From the NCBI GenBank assembly GCA_023238725.1, contig CM041541.1:13781544-13845543 (forward strand): 64,000 nt of DNA, in the 5' to 3' direction. The notes under the pieces are model-generated. The model did not search any database and had not been told where the DNA came from. It worked only from the letters and a program-made list of their open reading frames with translations. Positions 36,041 through 47,101 of this stretch are shown piece by piece; position 1 is the stretch's first letter; every line of letters begins with the position of its first letter. The position numbers and the translations under genes were made by a program. This stretch comes from Scortum barcoo. Lineage: Eukaryota; Chordata; Actinopteri; Centrarchiformes; Terapontidae.

Positions 36041-36135
36041 GTGTCTGAAAAAGACAATAAATTTGCCACCTGCAAGCTTTGTCTCAAGGACACTCCTCAT
36101 GGAGGAACGTGATTGAACATTTCAACACCACAAAC
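36041..36135 (+). pseudogene. BED-zinc-finger fragment (hAT/ZBED type), copy in D
   Basis: Reads FATCKLCLKDTPHGG, then in a shifted frame NVIEHFNTTN, giving the C-x2-C and H pattern of a BED finger as found in hAT transposases and ZBED genes. It is paralogous to 46,663-46,757. Too short to function. Confidence 0.5.
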
Positions 36136-37137
36136 GTCATCAGACGGTGCTGGCTAGCTTTGAAAACTCGTTATATTCCTCCATGTGATGAAAGCAGACG
36201 GAGAGTCGGACTATTTAGCAACTCAATCAACACTCACTCAGCTGCTGCAGCAGAACGAGGCTCCGACTTTTTTATTCCACGTGAGGAAATAAAATACTCT
36301 GTTCACACAATCCAGCCGAAATTCATGAACTTTTTTTAAGTGATTGAAGATTTGATCATCACTAAAGTGTCTGTCTGTAAGAGAGCCAATAAAAACAAAG
36401 GAAATGATCAAAGTCGCCATGTTGATATTTAAAGTGTGTTGACTGATTCATGACATCAACTCATCCATTGAGGAAGATGAAAGAAAACTTTCCACCGTAA
36501 CAGTTGCAGGTAGCTGGCGGTGAAGCTTTGAGTAAACTGGATTATTTTTCTCCAGGCTGTAACTAGCTAACATGAACTAGTGTGCTCACTTATAGTTGAC
36601 TAATGTCTGTAAACTGCCCACCACAGAAACAGACAAAGTGATCGGAGATCAGAGCGACCGATAACGGTGATCGACCCCAAAATGAATCACTAAACACATC
36701 TTCAGTCTCCTGCTTCTCACTGAACTTGGGTCTTCACTGCTTTCTTATAAAATGAGGCTAAAACAGCAGAGAACAGTTCATCAGATCAGACCAGCTGGGA
36801 GGCAGCGCAGGCCTTCAGGTTAGAGAGGGACGCTTAAAGGTCACCAGTCCAACTGCTGAACTGTGAGCTGAACAGAAATGTGAGACTAAAACTCGACTCT
36901 CCTCAGTGTACACTGCTAAAGAACAGCTGAACGAAGCCCCTCCAGTGGAGCTGCTCAGTGTCTGCTTGGTTCACACTGGTTGTTCTGGGCAGCTCCCACT
37001 GAGACGCTGCTGAACAACAACACTGCTGCTCAGAGAGGTTAAATATGAACCCATAAAGCTTTAAAAACTGGAGATCTCACAGCAGAGTCGGATACAAACA
37101 CACTGGTTAGTCTTTCTTCTCTGTGTTAAATCCTCAC

Positions 37138-37206
37138 CTCCTCTTCTTCTTCTTCTTCTCCTCCTTTCGCGGACACACTGCTGGGTTCTGCTGTTTCCAG
37201 CTTCCT
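37138..37206 (-). other. Possible small charged exon in D
   Basis: Minus strand, after a tttctatcag acceptor, reads EEAGNSRTQQCV and a run of basic or acidic codons (AGA/GAA repeat) to a gtgagg donor. The same is at 46,838-46,920 in E. It could be an extra NLR exon or chance; the AGA repeat makes the frame uncertain. Confidence 0.35.
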
Positions 37207-37646
37207 CCTGATAGAAACACATAAAAACAGGATCTAATCTGCACCCAGAACACAGTGAAACAACAAACTCTTCTCTCATGTTGGAGAAAACAAAGTGAGC
37301 TGACGTCTGATCGTCAACACTCGCAGATCTGAGTTCTTCCATCAGCATCAATAAGAAACCAACTGTGTGTTTCCTCAGACTCTCTGTGATGCTTCATTCT
37401 GAGTTTTACAGCAGCTGATCACAGTCCAGCTGTTCTCACTGACAAGTTTCTATTTCTGCTGTCACATGACTGAAGACTGCTGATACTGCTGATACTGGTT
37501 ATGCTGGGCAGCTTTCACATGTGAGAATATAAATGCATGTGAAGAAGAACGATGCTGAAAATAAACAAACAGCTTTAATAAAACTTCTCTGGATAAATAA
37601 CAGTTAAAACATGAATCAGAAATATTTGATCTGATTAACAGCTGAC

Positions 37647-37778
37647 CTCTTTGCAGCAGAGCATTGTTGTTCTTTAAAATTTATGAGGTGACTAAATGAC
37701 CGATTGCTCTTGAAGGACACACAGCTGGGTCCAGATCCAGGTCCAGGTCCAGGACAGTCTGGTCTCGGCTGCTCTGGC
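37647..37778 (-). CDS. Module exon of NLR D
   Basis: With acceptor gaag|GCC it is 132 bases and phase 2-2, reading PEQPRPDCPGPGPGSGPSCV, then SFKSNRSF and FKEQQCSAAK; donor gtcagc. It joins the 5' part of the RPDCPGPG module to the 3' part of the SCVSFKS module seen as separate exons in B. Confidence 0.65.
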
Positions 37779-37865
37779 CTTCAACACAACACACACAGAG
37801 CTTTGAGTGTGAATAATGATGGTGGAGTGATTTGAGTGGTGGACAGTTGGAGATCCTCATCTCAC

Positions 37866-37954
37866 CTCTGAGCTTTGGTCTGGCTGTCATGTTCCCCACA
37901 CAGACTGGTTTTAGAGGGAGGGACTCCCTCCTCTCTGTCCTCACACTGATCCAT
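37866..37954 (-). CDS. Start exon of NLR D, intact
   Basis: 89 bases, MDQCEDREEGVPPSKTSLCG and on to KAQ, donor gtgag; the exon begins at 37996. In frame. D lacks exons for FISNA, NACHT, LRR and SPRY, so it is a 5' fragment on the minus strand. Confidence 0.75.
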
Positions 37955-38487
37955 GCTGCTCAACTCACATCCACATCAGCTCACACACACTTTCATCTGG
38001 AGAGGAAACACAAATCATTCATCTGCAGGAAATGGACTTTAAACAGAGAGATTCTTCCAAAATAAAAGACTGTCAGTCTCAAGTAGCCCTTCAAGCAAAT
38101 ATTAAAATGTCAATTTAAAGGAAATTTATACCATCTGGTTATTGATTAACGATTATTGATCACATTTAAGTTCAACGTGACGTCACCACTTTCTGTTCTC
38201 ATTTAGAGTCGCACTAACATTTGATATTTCTTTAAAGAATCAAAGATGAAATGTTGAAGCTCCTCGCCTCCTTCTGGATCAACTAACTCGACTTGTGCTC
38301 TTCTTCCATCATTTACACTCCCAAATATCAACAGGGCGGATATTTGACTGGCTGTTAAACAGTTCAACTCAGAGCTGTGACTTTGGAGAAATGAAGCATC
38401 GAGCTGCACATTTCTGCTGTTTCTAGCTGAACTAAGCTAACGACAGCTTGTGTTAACGAGGAAAACATTTCAAACTTGTTCCATTAC

Positions 38488-38548
38488 CTTCAGCTGGAGC
38501 TTCACATGGAGAAAACTATCTGAGACACGACGCTCCGAGAAAGTGAAA
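38488..38548 (-). promoter_or_regulatory. ISRE and leader exon of NLR D
   Basis: GAAAGTGAAA at 38539-38548, followed on the minus strand by the leader ending GAAG|gtaatg at 38488. The leader intron is the short form (38487-37997). Virtually identical to E. Confidence 0.65.
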
Positions 38549-38898
38549 GTAAAGTTTAAACAGTAAACACCTGTGGGGGAGGGGAACATGATCACCTGTG
38601 ATAAACGTCACAGCTGAAACACTGCACTGCAGTTTCAACACAAAAAGCCACAGTGATGGTTCTTACTGAACTTCCTGAGCAGCACTGGACTCTAAAAAGA
38701 AAAGACCCATTACTCCTTAAATGGAGTTAAAAATAAAAGCTTCAATGGAAACAAACTGTGACAAAGTTCGGTCCTTTTATTTAAAAAATCAAAGAGTACA
38801 GACTCTGTTTTCAAACCGTTTTATTGCAGCACGTTAGTAGAAAAAATATATTTTGAGTCTTTTAATGGTCAGTGTGAATGTCTGGGCCTGGTGAGGGA

Positions 38899-39848
38899 TT
38901 ACAGAGTTTCACCTTCAACCTCGCACACGTCACACAGCGTCTCCTCGATGGTGAACTGTCCCCGGCAACTGCTGCTGCCGCAGAGACAAGGCACTTCCTG
39001 TTTCCTGTGTGTGTCTGCAGAGTAATCCCAGGTGAGCTCGGTGCCGGCCTTCACAGCCCTGACAGAGAAAACACATCAGTTAGCGACAAACTCCAAACAA
39101 AAACCGGCTCCGTCATGTCACCTCCTCCCTCCTCGACTTTCTCACCGGCTGCTGAAGAAGGCGATGACGGGGTAGGCGGGGTCGTGGGTGTCGGTGAAGA
39201 CGCTCTGGATGAACAGGTTCGGCTGGCAGCTGTGCTGTGGGGTCAAAGGTCAAATAAGTTTCATTTCAAAGAAGAAAGTTTAAAGAAGTCTCTCTGAGTT
39301 GATTTTTGTTTTTTTGTTGTTCTTCCTAAGAATTCATAAATACCAGCTGATCTTCTGACATGTATTTGCTATATTACTATTTTATTTAATAAAGCAGAGT
39401 GTGAGGAGAGTATGGGGAAAAGAAATCAGATATTTTAAAAATGAAGTAGAAAACAAGTCACATAATTATGGGAATAAAGTCCCATTTATGTAAAACTTTG
39501 TAATTTTTAGAAAGTGATAAAATAATTTCTGTAAAAAACTCATAATATTAGGAATAAAGTCATTGTATATTTAATAATCACTTCTGTCTTTATTCTTGAA
39601 ATCTCAGATATTTTTATTTGATAACATTTTTCCTGTTTTCCTGAGCTGAGGTTGGTTATGAATCATCTCATTAGTTATCTTGTTGTCCTCTTACATTAAT
39701 GAAGCGGCTCACGTTTCCCTCCTTGCTGGCGTCCAGGAAGTTAACGTCCTCCACCTTCATCGGTCTCTTTAAACTCCTCTGGCTCTTCATGTCTGTCCTG
39801 TTCACGCTGTGGACCGCCTCCTCCTCAGAACTGGCTGTCGTCATGGTA
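38899..39848 (-). pseudogene. Duplicated last three setdb2 exons (in D)
   Basis: Copies of setdb2 exons 9 (39695 to about 39848, cut at catggta), 10 (39146-39234, HSCQPNLFIQSVF) and 11 (38899-39058, post-SET, stop). Coordinates differ from the parent by a constant 13,158 over exons 10, 11 and the introns, so there is almost no indel divergence. A 3-base in-frame change lies near 39,775. The frame is intact and the poly(A) signal is copied, but the pre-SET and first half of SET are absent, so it cannot make a methyltransferase. Confidence 0.9.
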
Positions 39849-41557
39849 CTTTACATTTCATTCACCCCATTCACTCACATTCATAAACTGACTCCAAGCA
39901 AGGTACTGATCAGGATGTAATCTAATCCTCAATCACACACACACACATACAGTGAGGGTACAGCCTTCAGGAGGAATGTGGGGTTCAACAGTTCATTGGT
40001 CACTTCGACTTCTAGGTGTGTAGCGTATTAGTGGAAGAACAAATCTACCTCCTGAGCCACAAAAGACAAACTAGTAACAAAAGGCGATCAGAGCGTTCAG
40101 AGTAAAAAAATGACAAGCAGGGTATGCACTGTAAAACATGACAACCACCCTTCTGTGATCTTCTTGTCAGCAGTGTGAACATTTGTAGAAATAAAGAAAT
40201 GAAAAACAAGCTGCTGATCATCCTGACAGAGAGACTGCTGATTCAGATACTTTTAATGGTTTAAACTGAAGTATTATCAGCTCCATGTAGTTAAAGTAGG
40301 ACTACAGAAGTACTGTGACCAACATCTCCTTTAAATGAGCAGCAGGTCTCTTCTCGTTGATCTCGTTAAGTCACAAAGTCACAGCTCTCGTTGCAGCGCC
40401 CTCTGCTGGTGGAAGAATAAACTGCACAATGAAAACACGTGTTTTTAATGATTAAAATATTTTAATATTATTATTAGAATTATATTAATGGCTGTTGTAA
40501 AGTTCAGTGACACCAACAGTGATGTCTTAAATACAAACATTCACTCAAAATGAAAATACATTCAACAACTAGTTTAAACACAATGACAATCAAAGTTTTC
40601 AAAGTAAAAGTTACAGAGTATACACTGCAAAAATAACAATCAGAGTAATAAGTTAAAACAAGGGTATACACTGCAAAAAATGACTACCAGAATAGTACTA
40701 AATATAATATCTGATAAATTAAACACAGCAACATCACACAGTTTGTTGTTAGTTACTAAGTCTCTGGATCAAATCCCTGATTTTTCTCTTTCTGTGATCT
40801 TCTTGTCAGCAGTGTGAACATTTGTAGAGATAAAGAGATGAAAAACAAGCCGCTGAACATCCTGACAGAGAGACGAGGAGGACGAGCTGCTGAAACATGT
40901 GACCGACTCAGTGTGGCTTTGACTCCTGCTGGACTGGTTCTCAGAGCTTTTCAGTCTTTGCTTTGGACATCGACCTTCAAAATTCAATGTCTGCTCACTG
41001 ATGAGTCTTCACTTCTGAGGGTTTCACTCTTAAAAGCGTTTCTCTCTTTTCTCTGGGTGTTGAACTTGAAAAGTTTCTGACATGTCCAGGATCAAACCCA
41101 CAACCTCTAAATGTCTGATAAGTTGTCTGACACCTTGAGCCACTGTCTTCTTCTTTTGAAGGATCTCAGAGATTTTGAGTGTTAACTTTTTTGGTGTTAG
41201 ACTTAAAAATCAATGGAGCCTCCTGAGGATTGAACCTGTGAACTCAAACAACTTGTGCCACTGGGAAAGAAGCTATGTGCCCTCTTCTCAGATCTTCTTT
41301 CTGACCGCTATTTATCTTCACTTTGGGTGTACGACTTAAAAATTCTGAGTTTCCTGAGGATTCAACCCAAAATCTCAACATTTTTTTTCTGACAGCTTCT
41401 CTTTGAGAGCTGCTCTTTTCTCGAGATGTAAAACTTCAAAACCCTAATTATATTTATCTTTAGTGTTTAAGATTTTTTATGTGCAAACTGAAATGCAAAT
41501 AAAAACAGGTGGATGAAAATGCACGACAATGACAAAACTTTCATTTGATTGATGATT
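39849..41557. other. Intergenic between D and E with local repeats
   Basis: 40,240-40,440 is inverted relative to 31,800-31,960. A unit of about 90 bases (gatcttcttgtcagcagtgt and following) occurs at 40,155 and again at 40,795. Three related units of about 135 bases start at 41,056, 41,193 and 41,326. No gene seen. Confidence 0.6.
41056..41376 (-). repeat. Three degenerate ~135-bp units with tRNA B-box-like words
   Basis: Each unit has ggtgt-t-acttaaaa, then a word like gaggattgaacc (reverse complement ggttcaatcctc). The units are at 41056-41107, 41193-41245 and 41326-41376. The word resembles a tRNA B box, but no A box or fold is evident. Confidence 0.45.
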
Positions 41558-42102
41558 TTATACAATTATACGATGCAGAGACAGTGAGGCAGAAGGCCAG
41601 ACTGCAAATCCAGGATAAAGAGGTTCAGTGAATGTGGTGTTGAAGGTGTGGAGGTGGATCAGTGTGTCAGAGGAGACTCTGTAGAAGGACAGAGTGCCAG
41701 CAGGACAGTCCACATACACTGCTACTCTGTGAGAGACAGAGGAGGAGGAGGAGGAGGAGGAGATGGATGTTCCTCTGTTATTGTGATAGACACCGTAACC
41801 ATCATCTGAGCAACTCAGTCTCCAGGACTGGTGATTCTCTCCAAACCTGCAGTCAGCTCTGTCTCCTCTCCTGCTGATTCCTCTGTAACTTACTGCTATA
41901 TAAACTCCTCCTCTCCACTCGACCTCCCAGTAACAGCGACCAGTCAGACCAGTTTCACACAGCAGCTGAGGACATTGGTCAAATCTCTCTGGATGATCAG
42001 GATATGGCTGATCCTCCTCCACATACATCATCTTCTTGTTGTTGTCAGACAGTTTGATCTTTCTGTTTACTGTGTTTGTGTCGACTGTGAGTTCACAGGA
42101 AT
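41558..42102 (-). CDS. PRY-SPRY (B30.2) exon of NLR E, open
   Basis: Acceptor ctctcatcag, reads SCELTVDTNTVNRKIKLSDN, LTGRCYWEVEWRGGV, HRVAVYVDCPAGTLSFY and TEPLYPGFAVWPS. Its last residues differ from A and B (ends SLHRIIV). A poly-serine TCC repeat lies near 41,745. The open frame shows the domain was kept or is young. Confidence 0.88.
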
Positions 42103-42270
42103 CTGATGAGAGAACAAGACACAATACAGCTGCAGTTATTGATCTATCATCTGTTGATTGATTGGCAGTTTGATGATGACATCAGAGATTTGAATGAGTG
42201 ATGTCACAGTCTGAAGATGGTTGAATGTGTGCTGCTTTGTTTCCATGAATGAAATGAAAAACACACTTAC

Positions 42271-42318
42271 ACTTCCCTCAGACCTGGTGTCAACCATCGG
42301 ACTCCAGCAGGCTCCACC
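42271..42318 (-). CDS. Linker exon of NLR E
   Basis: 48 bases where A and B have 47; an extra G (ctgagggaagt) puts PRY-SPRY out of frame with the linker. Confidence 0.75.
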
Positions 42319-42823
42319 CTGAAAGGAGGAGGGGGGGTCAGAGCAGCACATCCTCTTTCAGCATGCAAAAATGGACATTACATCACTCTCAGACACTGTT
42401 TTTTAAGCTGCTCACTCATGAAATGTCAGTAATACATTGTCACTCACTCAGTGACAGAATTTCATGTTCTTATGGCTTACTCTCTGCAGTTCAGCTAAAA
42501 ACAACAGCTTATTTGATTGGTGTTCTTTTGTCTTTAGTCGTGGTCCTGATCAGAGGACTCCTGCAAATGGACTTTATCTACTATCTCTTCATTACTGTAT
42601 TCAGTACAACTTTACTGTGCCACCCCCTGTTCAGAACATGACAAAACTGTTAAGACAGTATGCAGTAATCTGTCTCTTTATATTGGTCTTTCCACAGTAA
42701 TTCTAGAAAGCTCTTTGTGTTTCTCTGTGTGACTCTGGGTCAGCTTGGTGTTTCAGGGTCAAATGACCCAGGATAAAAGTGTGACAGACTGACTGTCTGT
42801 GGCTGCAGCAGGCCTCTTCATAC

Positions 42824-42998
42824 CTGAGAGTGCCCAGTCTCCAGAGTGGATCCTCCAGTCCAGCAGACAGCAGCTTCACTCCTGAGTCTCCTGGATGATT
42901 GTAGCTCAGGTCCAGCTCTCTCAGATGGGAGGGGTTGGAGCTTCAGAGCTGAGGCCAGAGAAGCACAGCCTTCCTCTGTGATCAGACAGCCTGACAGC
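42824..42998 (-). CDS. LRR exon 2 of NLR E with altered frame
   Basis: Shares with B the extra C (gaagctccaacc) that changes ALKSNPSHL into ALKLQPLPSERAGPELQ, open to the exon end. Confidence 0.75.
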
Positions 42999-43155
42999 CT
43001 GCAAAAACACAAAACAAATCACATGGCAGATCATCTGAGGCTACTGGAAAGATTGGGCTACTGGTATTTACACCAAACAAGCAATATTATGTGAGAAAAA
43101 ACGTTCTTTAAGAATATCCTAAATCATTCAAGATAAAAAAAATCCTTGATCTGAC

Positions 43156-43331
43156 CTGAGAGTTTCCAGTGTGCAGTGTGGACTCTCCAGGTCCAGCAGA
43201 GCAGCAGCTTCACTCCTGAATCCTGCAGGTTGTTGTTACTCAGGTCCAGCTCTCTAAGACTAGAGGACTGGGAGCTGAGAACTGAGGACAGAGCTTCACA
43301 GCTTCTCTCTGAGAGGTTACAGCCACTCAGT
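43156..43331 (-). CDS. LRR exon 1 of NLR E
   Basis: Acceptor catctccag, donor ctcag|gtcag; LRR with LRELDLSNNNLQDSG. Two extra bases near the end (ctgctgctctgctggacctgg). Confidence 0.75.
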
Positions 43332-43458
43332 CTGGAGATGAAATGTAAAAGTTAAAACATAAATATTAATTGTTCTCTCCTGCTGGGCAAAAAAAAACAG
43401 GGAATAACATGTCTTTATAAATGCAAATATTTATGTGCTTACACACACACACACTTAC

Positions 43459-45430
43459 AGAGCTTTGTTTGAGGCTTTGACCACTGGCAGCAGCCTCAGA
43501 AGAGCCTCATCTGAAGCAGAGTATTTCTTCAGGTCAAACACATCCAGATCCTTTTCTGATGACAGTAAGATGAAGACCAGAGCTGACCACTGAGCAGGAG
43601 ACAGTTTATCGGTGGAGAGACTTCCTGATCTCAGGGACTTGTTGGATCTGCTCCACCAGAGAACAATCATTCAGTTCATTCAGACAGTGGAACAGATTGA
43701 TGCTTCTTTCTGGTGACAGGTTCTCAATTTCTGCCTTGATGTACTGGACTATATCCTGATTTGTCTGTGAGTCACTTCCTGTCTGTGTCAGGAGCCCTAG
43801 TAGGAGAGTCTGATTGGTCTGCAGTGAAAGTCCCAGGAAGAAGCGGAAGGAACAAGTCCAGGTGACCATTTGGACTCTGTAAGGCCTTGTCCACAGCACT
43901 CTGGTAGAAGTGTGTCAGTGCAGATTCATCTTTTGTTTCAGTCTTCTGGGAGGTTGGTTGTTCTTCTGACAGCAGATTGACTCCTAGAGTTGATGAAGGT
44001 CAGATGGAACATGAAGAGCAGCCAGAAACTCCTGAACACTCAGATGGACGAAGCAGAACACCTTGTCCTGGTACAGTCCTCTCTCCTCTTTAAAGATCTG
44101 TGTGAACACTCCTGAGTACACTGAGGCTGCTCTGATATCGATGCCACACTCTGTCAGGTCTGATTCATAGAAGATCAGGTTGCCTTTCTGAAGCTGCTCA
44201 AAAGCCAGTTTTCCCAGAGACTCAATCATCTTCCTGCTCTCTGGACTCCAGTGTGGATCTGTCTCAGCTCCTCCATCATACTTGATGTTCTTCACTTTGG
44301 ACTGAACCACCAGGAAGTGGATGTACATCTCAGTCAGGGTCTTGGGTCTTGGGCAGCTCTCCTCCCTCTCTGGCTTTTCAACACATCCTCCAGCAGCTCT
44401 CCTCCCTCTCTGCTTTTAGCACTGGTTATCCAGCAGAAGACTGGGATGTAGCACAGTGATGTCAGCAGCAGAACTGTGACTGGATGATGTCCACAGGCTG
44501 ATGTGCATGATGTGGAGGCTTGATGTTCTGGATGTGGTGATGTCTTGATGTGGGAGATGATTGTGCTGGCCTGCTCCTCATCTCTGAATCTCTTCCTGAA
44601 GTACTCCTCCTTCTGAGGGTCAGTGAACCCTCTGACCTCTGACACTCTGTCAACATGTCTGTCACCATCTCAACACACCCAGGAGGGATCTGATTGGCTG
44701 CTGATCTGATTGGCAGGCTGCAGGTCGTGTGGTTATCCAGAGGCAGAGGCGATTGGCTGCTGCAGAGGGAAGCAGTTTCCCCCTGATGAGGTTGTCCCTG
44801 ATGAGGTTTGTCAGCAGCACATCCACTGAGGTGAGGTGGACTCTGTAACATCAGTCAGGATCTCATTGTTGTGGAAGTCCAGAGGAAGTCGACACTCATC
44901 CAGACCGTCAAAGATGAAGACAACCTGGAACTCTTCAAACCTGCAGATTCCTGCTTCTTTGGTTTCAGTAAAGAACTGATGAACAAGTTCCAGCAAGCTG
45001 AACTTTTTCTCTTTCAGCACATTCAGCTCTCTGAAAGTGAATGGAAATGTGAAGTGTATGTCCTGGTTGGCTTTGTCTTCAGCCCAGTCCAGAGTGAACC
45101 TCTGTGATAAGACTGTTTTCCCAATGCCAGCCACTCCCTTTGTCATCACTGTTCTGATTGGTTCATCTCTTCCAGGTGAGGCTTTAAAGATGTCTTCTTG
45201 TCTGATTGATGTTTCTGGTCTGTTTGGTTTCCTGGAATGCTGTTTCAATCTGTCTGATCTCATGTTCATCATTGACCTCTGCAGTCCTCTCCCTCTGTGA
45301 TGTAGAGCTCTGTGTAGATCTGGTTCAGAAGGGTTGGGTTTCCTGGCTTTAGCAATCCCCTCAAACACACACTGGAACTTCTTCTTCAGGTGAGATTTCA
45401 ATTTACGCTGACAGACTGCAGCAGGAGGTC
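43459..45430 (-). CDS. FISNA-NACHT exon of NLR E
   Basis: Acceptor ttattcag, donor CTCT|GTAAGT. Walker A GVAGIGKT at 45137-45114, then Walker B VVFIFDGLDE near 44,920 in one open block (45,230-44,830). The 1972-base length exceeds A (1808) and B (1811) because of repeated short words between 44,860 and 44,340. Further extra bases lie near 45,346, 45,235 and 44,008. It ends with the canonical KYSASDEALLRLLPVVKAS. Confidence 0.8.
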
Positions 45431-45593
45431 CTGAATAAACACAACAACAAAGATCAATGAATTGTTGATTAGTCCATATAATTATTTATTTCCCTTAAAA
45501 ATGCAAATATAAACATATTTCCCTCCATCTCTTGAGACATCAGTAAATGTTCCATTTATCCAGTATGTTAAATCTTCAGAGAAATCCTCTTAC

Positions 45594-46067
45594 CTCTTCT
45601 GCAGACGGTCAGCCAGCTCCATCCTGCTTCATCCTCCTCAGGAAGTCCAGTGTGATCTTCAGAAATGCCTCTCTGCTGCTCCTCCTCTGCTCTTCATCCT
45701 CACCGTCCAACACCTCCTCATCCTCCCTCTGACTCTCTAAGCATTCTGGGTAATCAGAAGTCAGAAGCTTCTGGATCTTCTTCAGCTCGTTCTTCACAAA
45801 AGTGACAATGTTCTCCTCCAGCAGCTGGAACAGAAGATTATATGAACGACACCATCAGACTAAAATCATGGAACAAACATCAGATCCATGTTGGACACAC
45901 TGACAATCCACTGGTCTACAAAGTGCAGCATGGAGATTATTGTGAACACAACAGATGGAAAAGTAGTTGTTGTACATGTACAGACCATAAATATGGAGTC
46001 CAGGTGTGTTTGATGCTGATGCTGGGCAGACTGACCACTGGGAACCTCTGAGCTCTCCTGGTGGACT
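45594..46067 (-). CDS. Two exons before FISNA in NLR E
   Basis: 46067-45986 (82 bases; three more than B, adding one residue in frame) and 45824-45594 (LLEENIVTFVKNELKKIQKL onward; an extra base near 45,625 in gcaggatggagc). Splice sites as in B except that the second donor is AAGAG|GTAAG. Confidence 0.75.
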
Positions 46068-46549
46068 CTGTGGAGGAATCATGAAGAATTAGCTCACATT
46101 ATGTTTGTCCACACAGAGACAAACACAAGCTAAAGGTCCTCTGAGTTAAAGTGTTGATGACAACATTGGATCAGATGGTTTCCTCTGACATTAAAGTGTT
46201 GCTCGTACTGCTGATCCCACTGTGAATCAACAGTCCAGTCTGCATTTCTGTGCAGCTTTCAGTTCACTGTGCTGGTTCAGCAGTTTGTCTGGTTTAGTCC
46301 CTCCAGCTCTTATTGACCCTATAATACTGTGGACAGCAACACACAGCTCACACAAGCTAACTGGATGCTACCTGTCCAGTGCAAAGTGATAGTGAGTGCT
46401 AATAAACTTGTAGCAGGTGAAGAGAAACATCAGGGAATATTGGACCAAAACTGTCAGTGGAAACTTTCAGTCAATAACTTACCTTGTTTAATCACTGACT
46501 TCACCTGTTTCCTAACAATAATAACAATGGATTTCATAAACTCTGCTGC

Positions 46550-46605
46550 CAAATATCTCGATATCGATATTTTCGATACCGAAAATATCGATATCGAGAT
46601 ATTTG
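46550..46605. repeat. Perfect 26-bp hairpin with 4-base loop
   Basis: caaatatctcgatatcgata then ttttcg, loop atac, then the exact reverse complement ending gagatatttg. In the paralogous D intron (35,950) the place is held by attgacaggccacag, followed by the same atatttgttt. Confidence 0.95.
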
Positions 46606-46662
46606 TTTAAGATGGTTTGATCGATGGTGGAAGCTGCTTCACTTGTCTGACTGTTCTACCAG

Positions 46663-46757
46663 GTGTCTGAAAAAGATAATTAATTTGCCACCTGCAAGCT
46701 TTGTCTCAAGGACACTCGTCTTGGAGGAACGTGATCGAACATTTCAACACCACAAAC
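46663..46757 (+). pseudogene. BED-zinc-finger fragment, copy in E intron
   Basis: Paralogue of 36,041-36,135; reads LPPASFVSRT in one frame and ATCKLCLKDT in another. Remnant of a hAT/ZBED-like sequence that predates the D/E duplication. Confidence 0.5.
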
Positions 46758-47101
46758 TTCAGACAGTTGAAGGTGCTGGTTAGCTTTGAAAACTTATATT
46801 CCTTTTAGTCTTTCTTCTCCATTTTAAATATTCACCTTTTTTCTTCTTCTTCTTCTTCTTCTTCTTCTCCTCCTTCGCAGACACACTGCTGCTGGGTTCT
46901 GCTGTTTCCAGCTTCCTCCTGATAGAAACACATAAAAACAGGATCTAACCTGCATCCAGAACACAGTGAAAAAACAAACTCGTCTCTCATGTTGGAGAAA
47001 ACAAAGTGAGCTGACGTCTGATCGTCAACACTCGCAGATCTGAGTTCTTCCATCAGCATCAATAAGAAACCAACTGTGTGTTTCCTCAGACTCTCTGTGA
47101 T

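Noticed and set aside
41080..41110. Possible tRNA gene on the minus strand
   Set aside because: Only a B-box-like word is present; no A box, anticodon stem or cloverleaf can be drawn.
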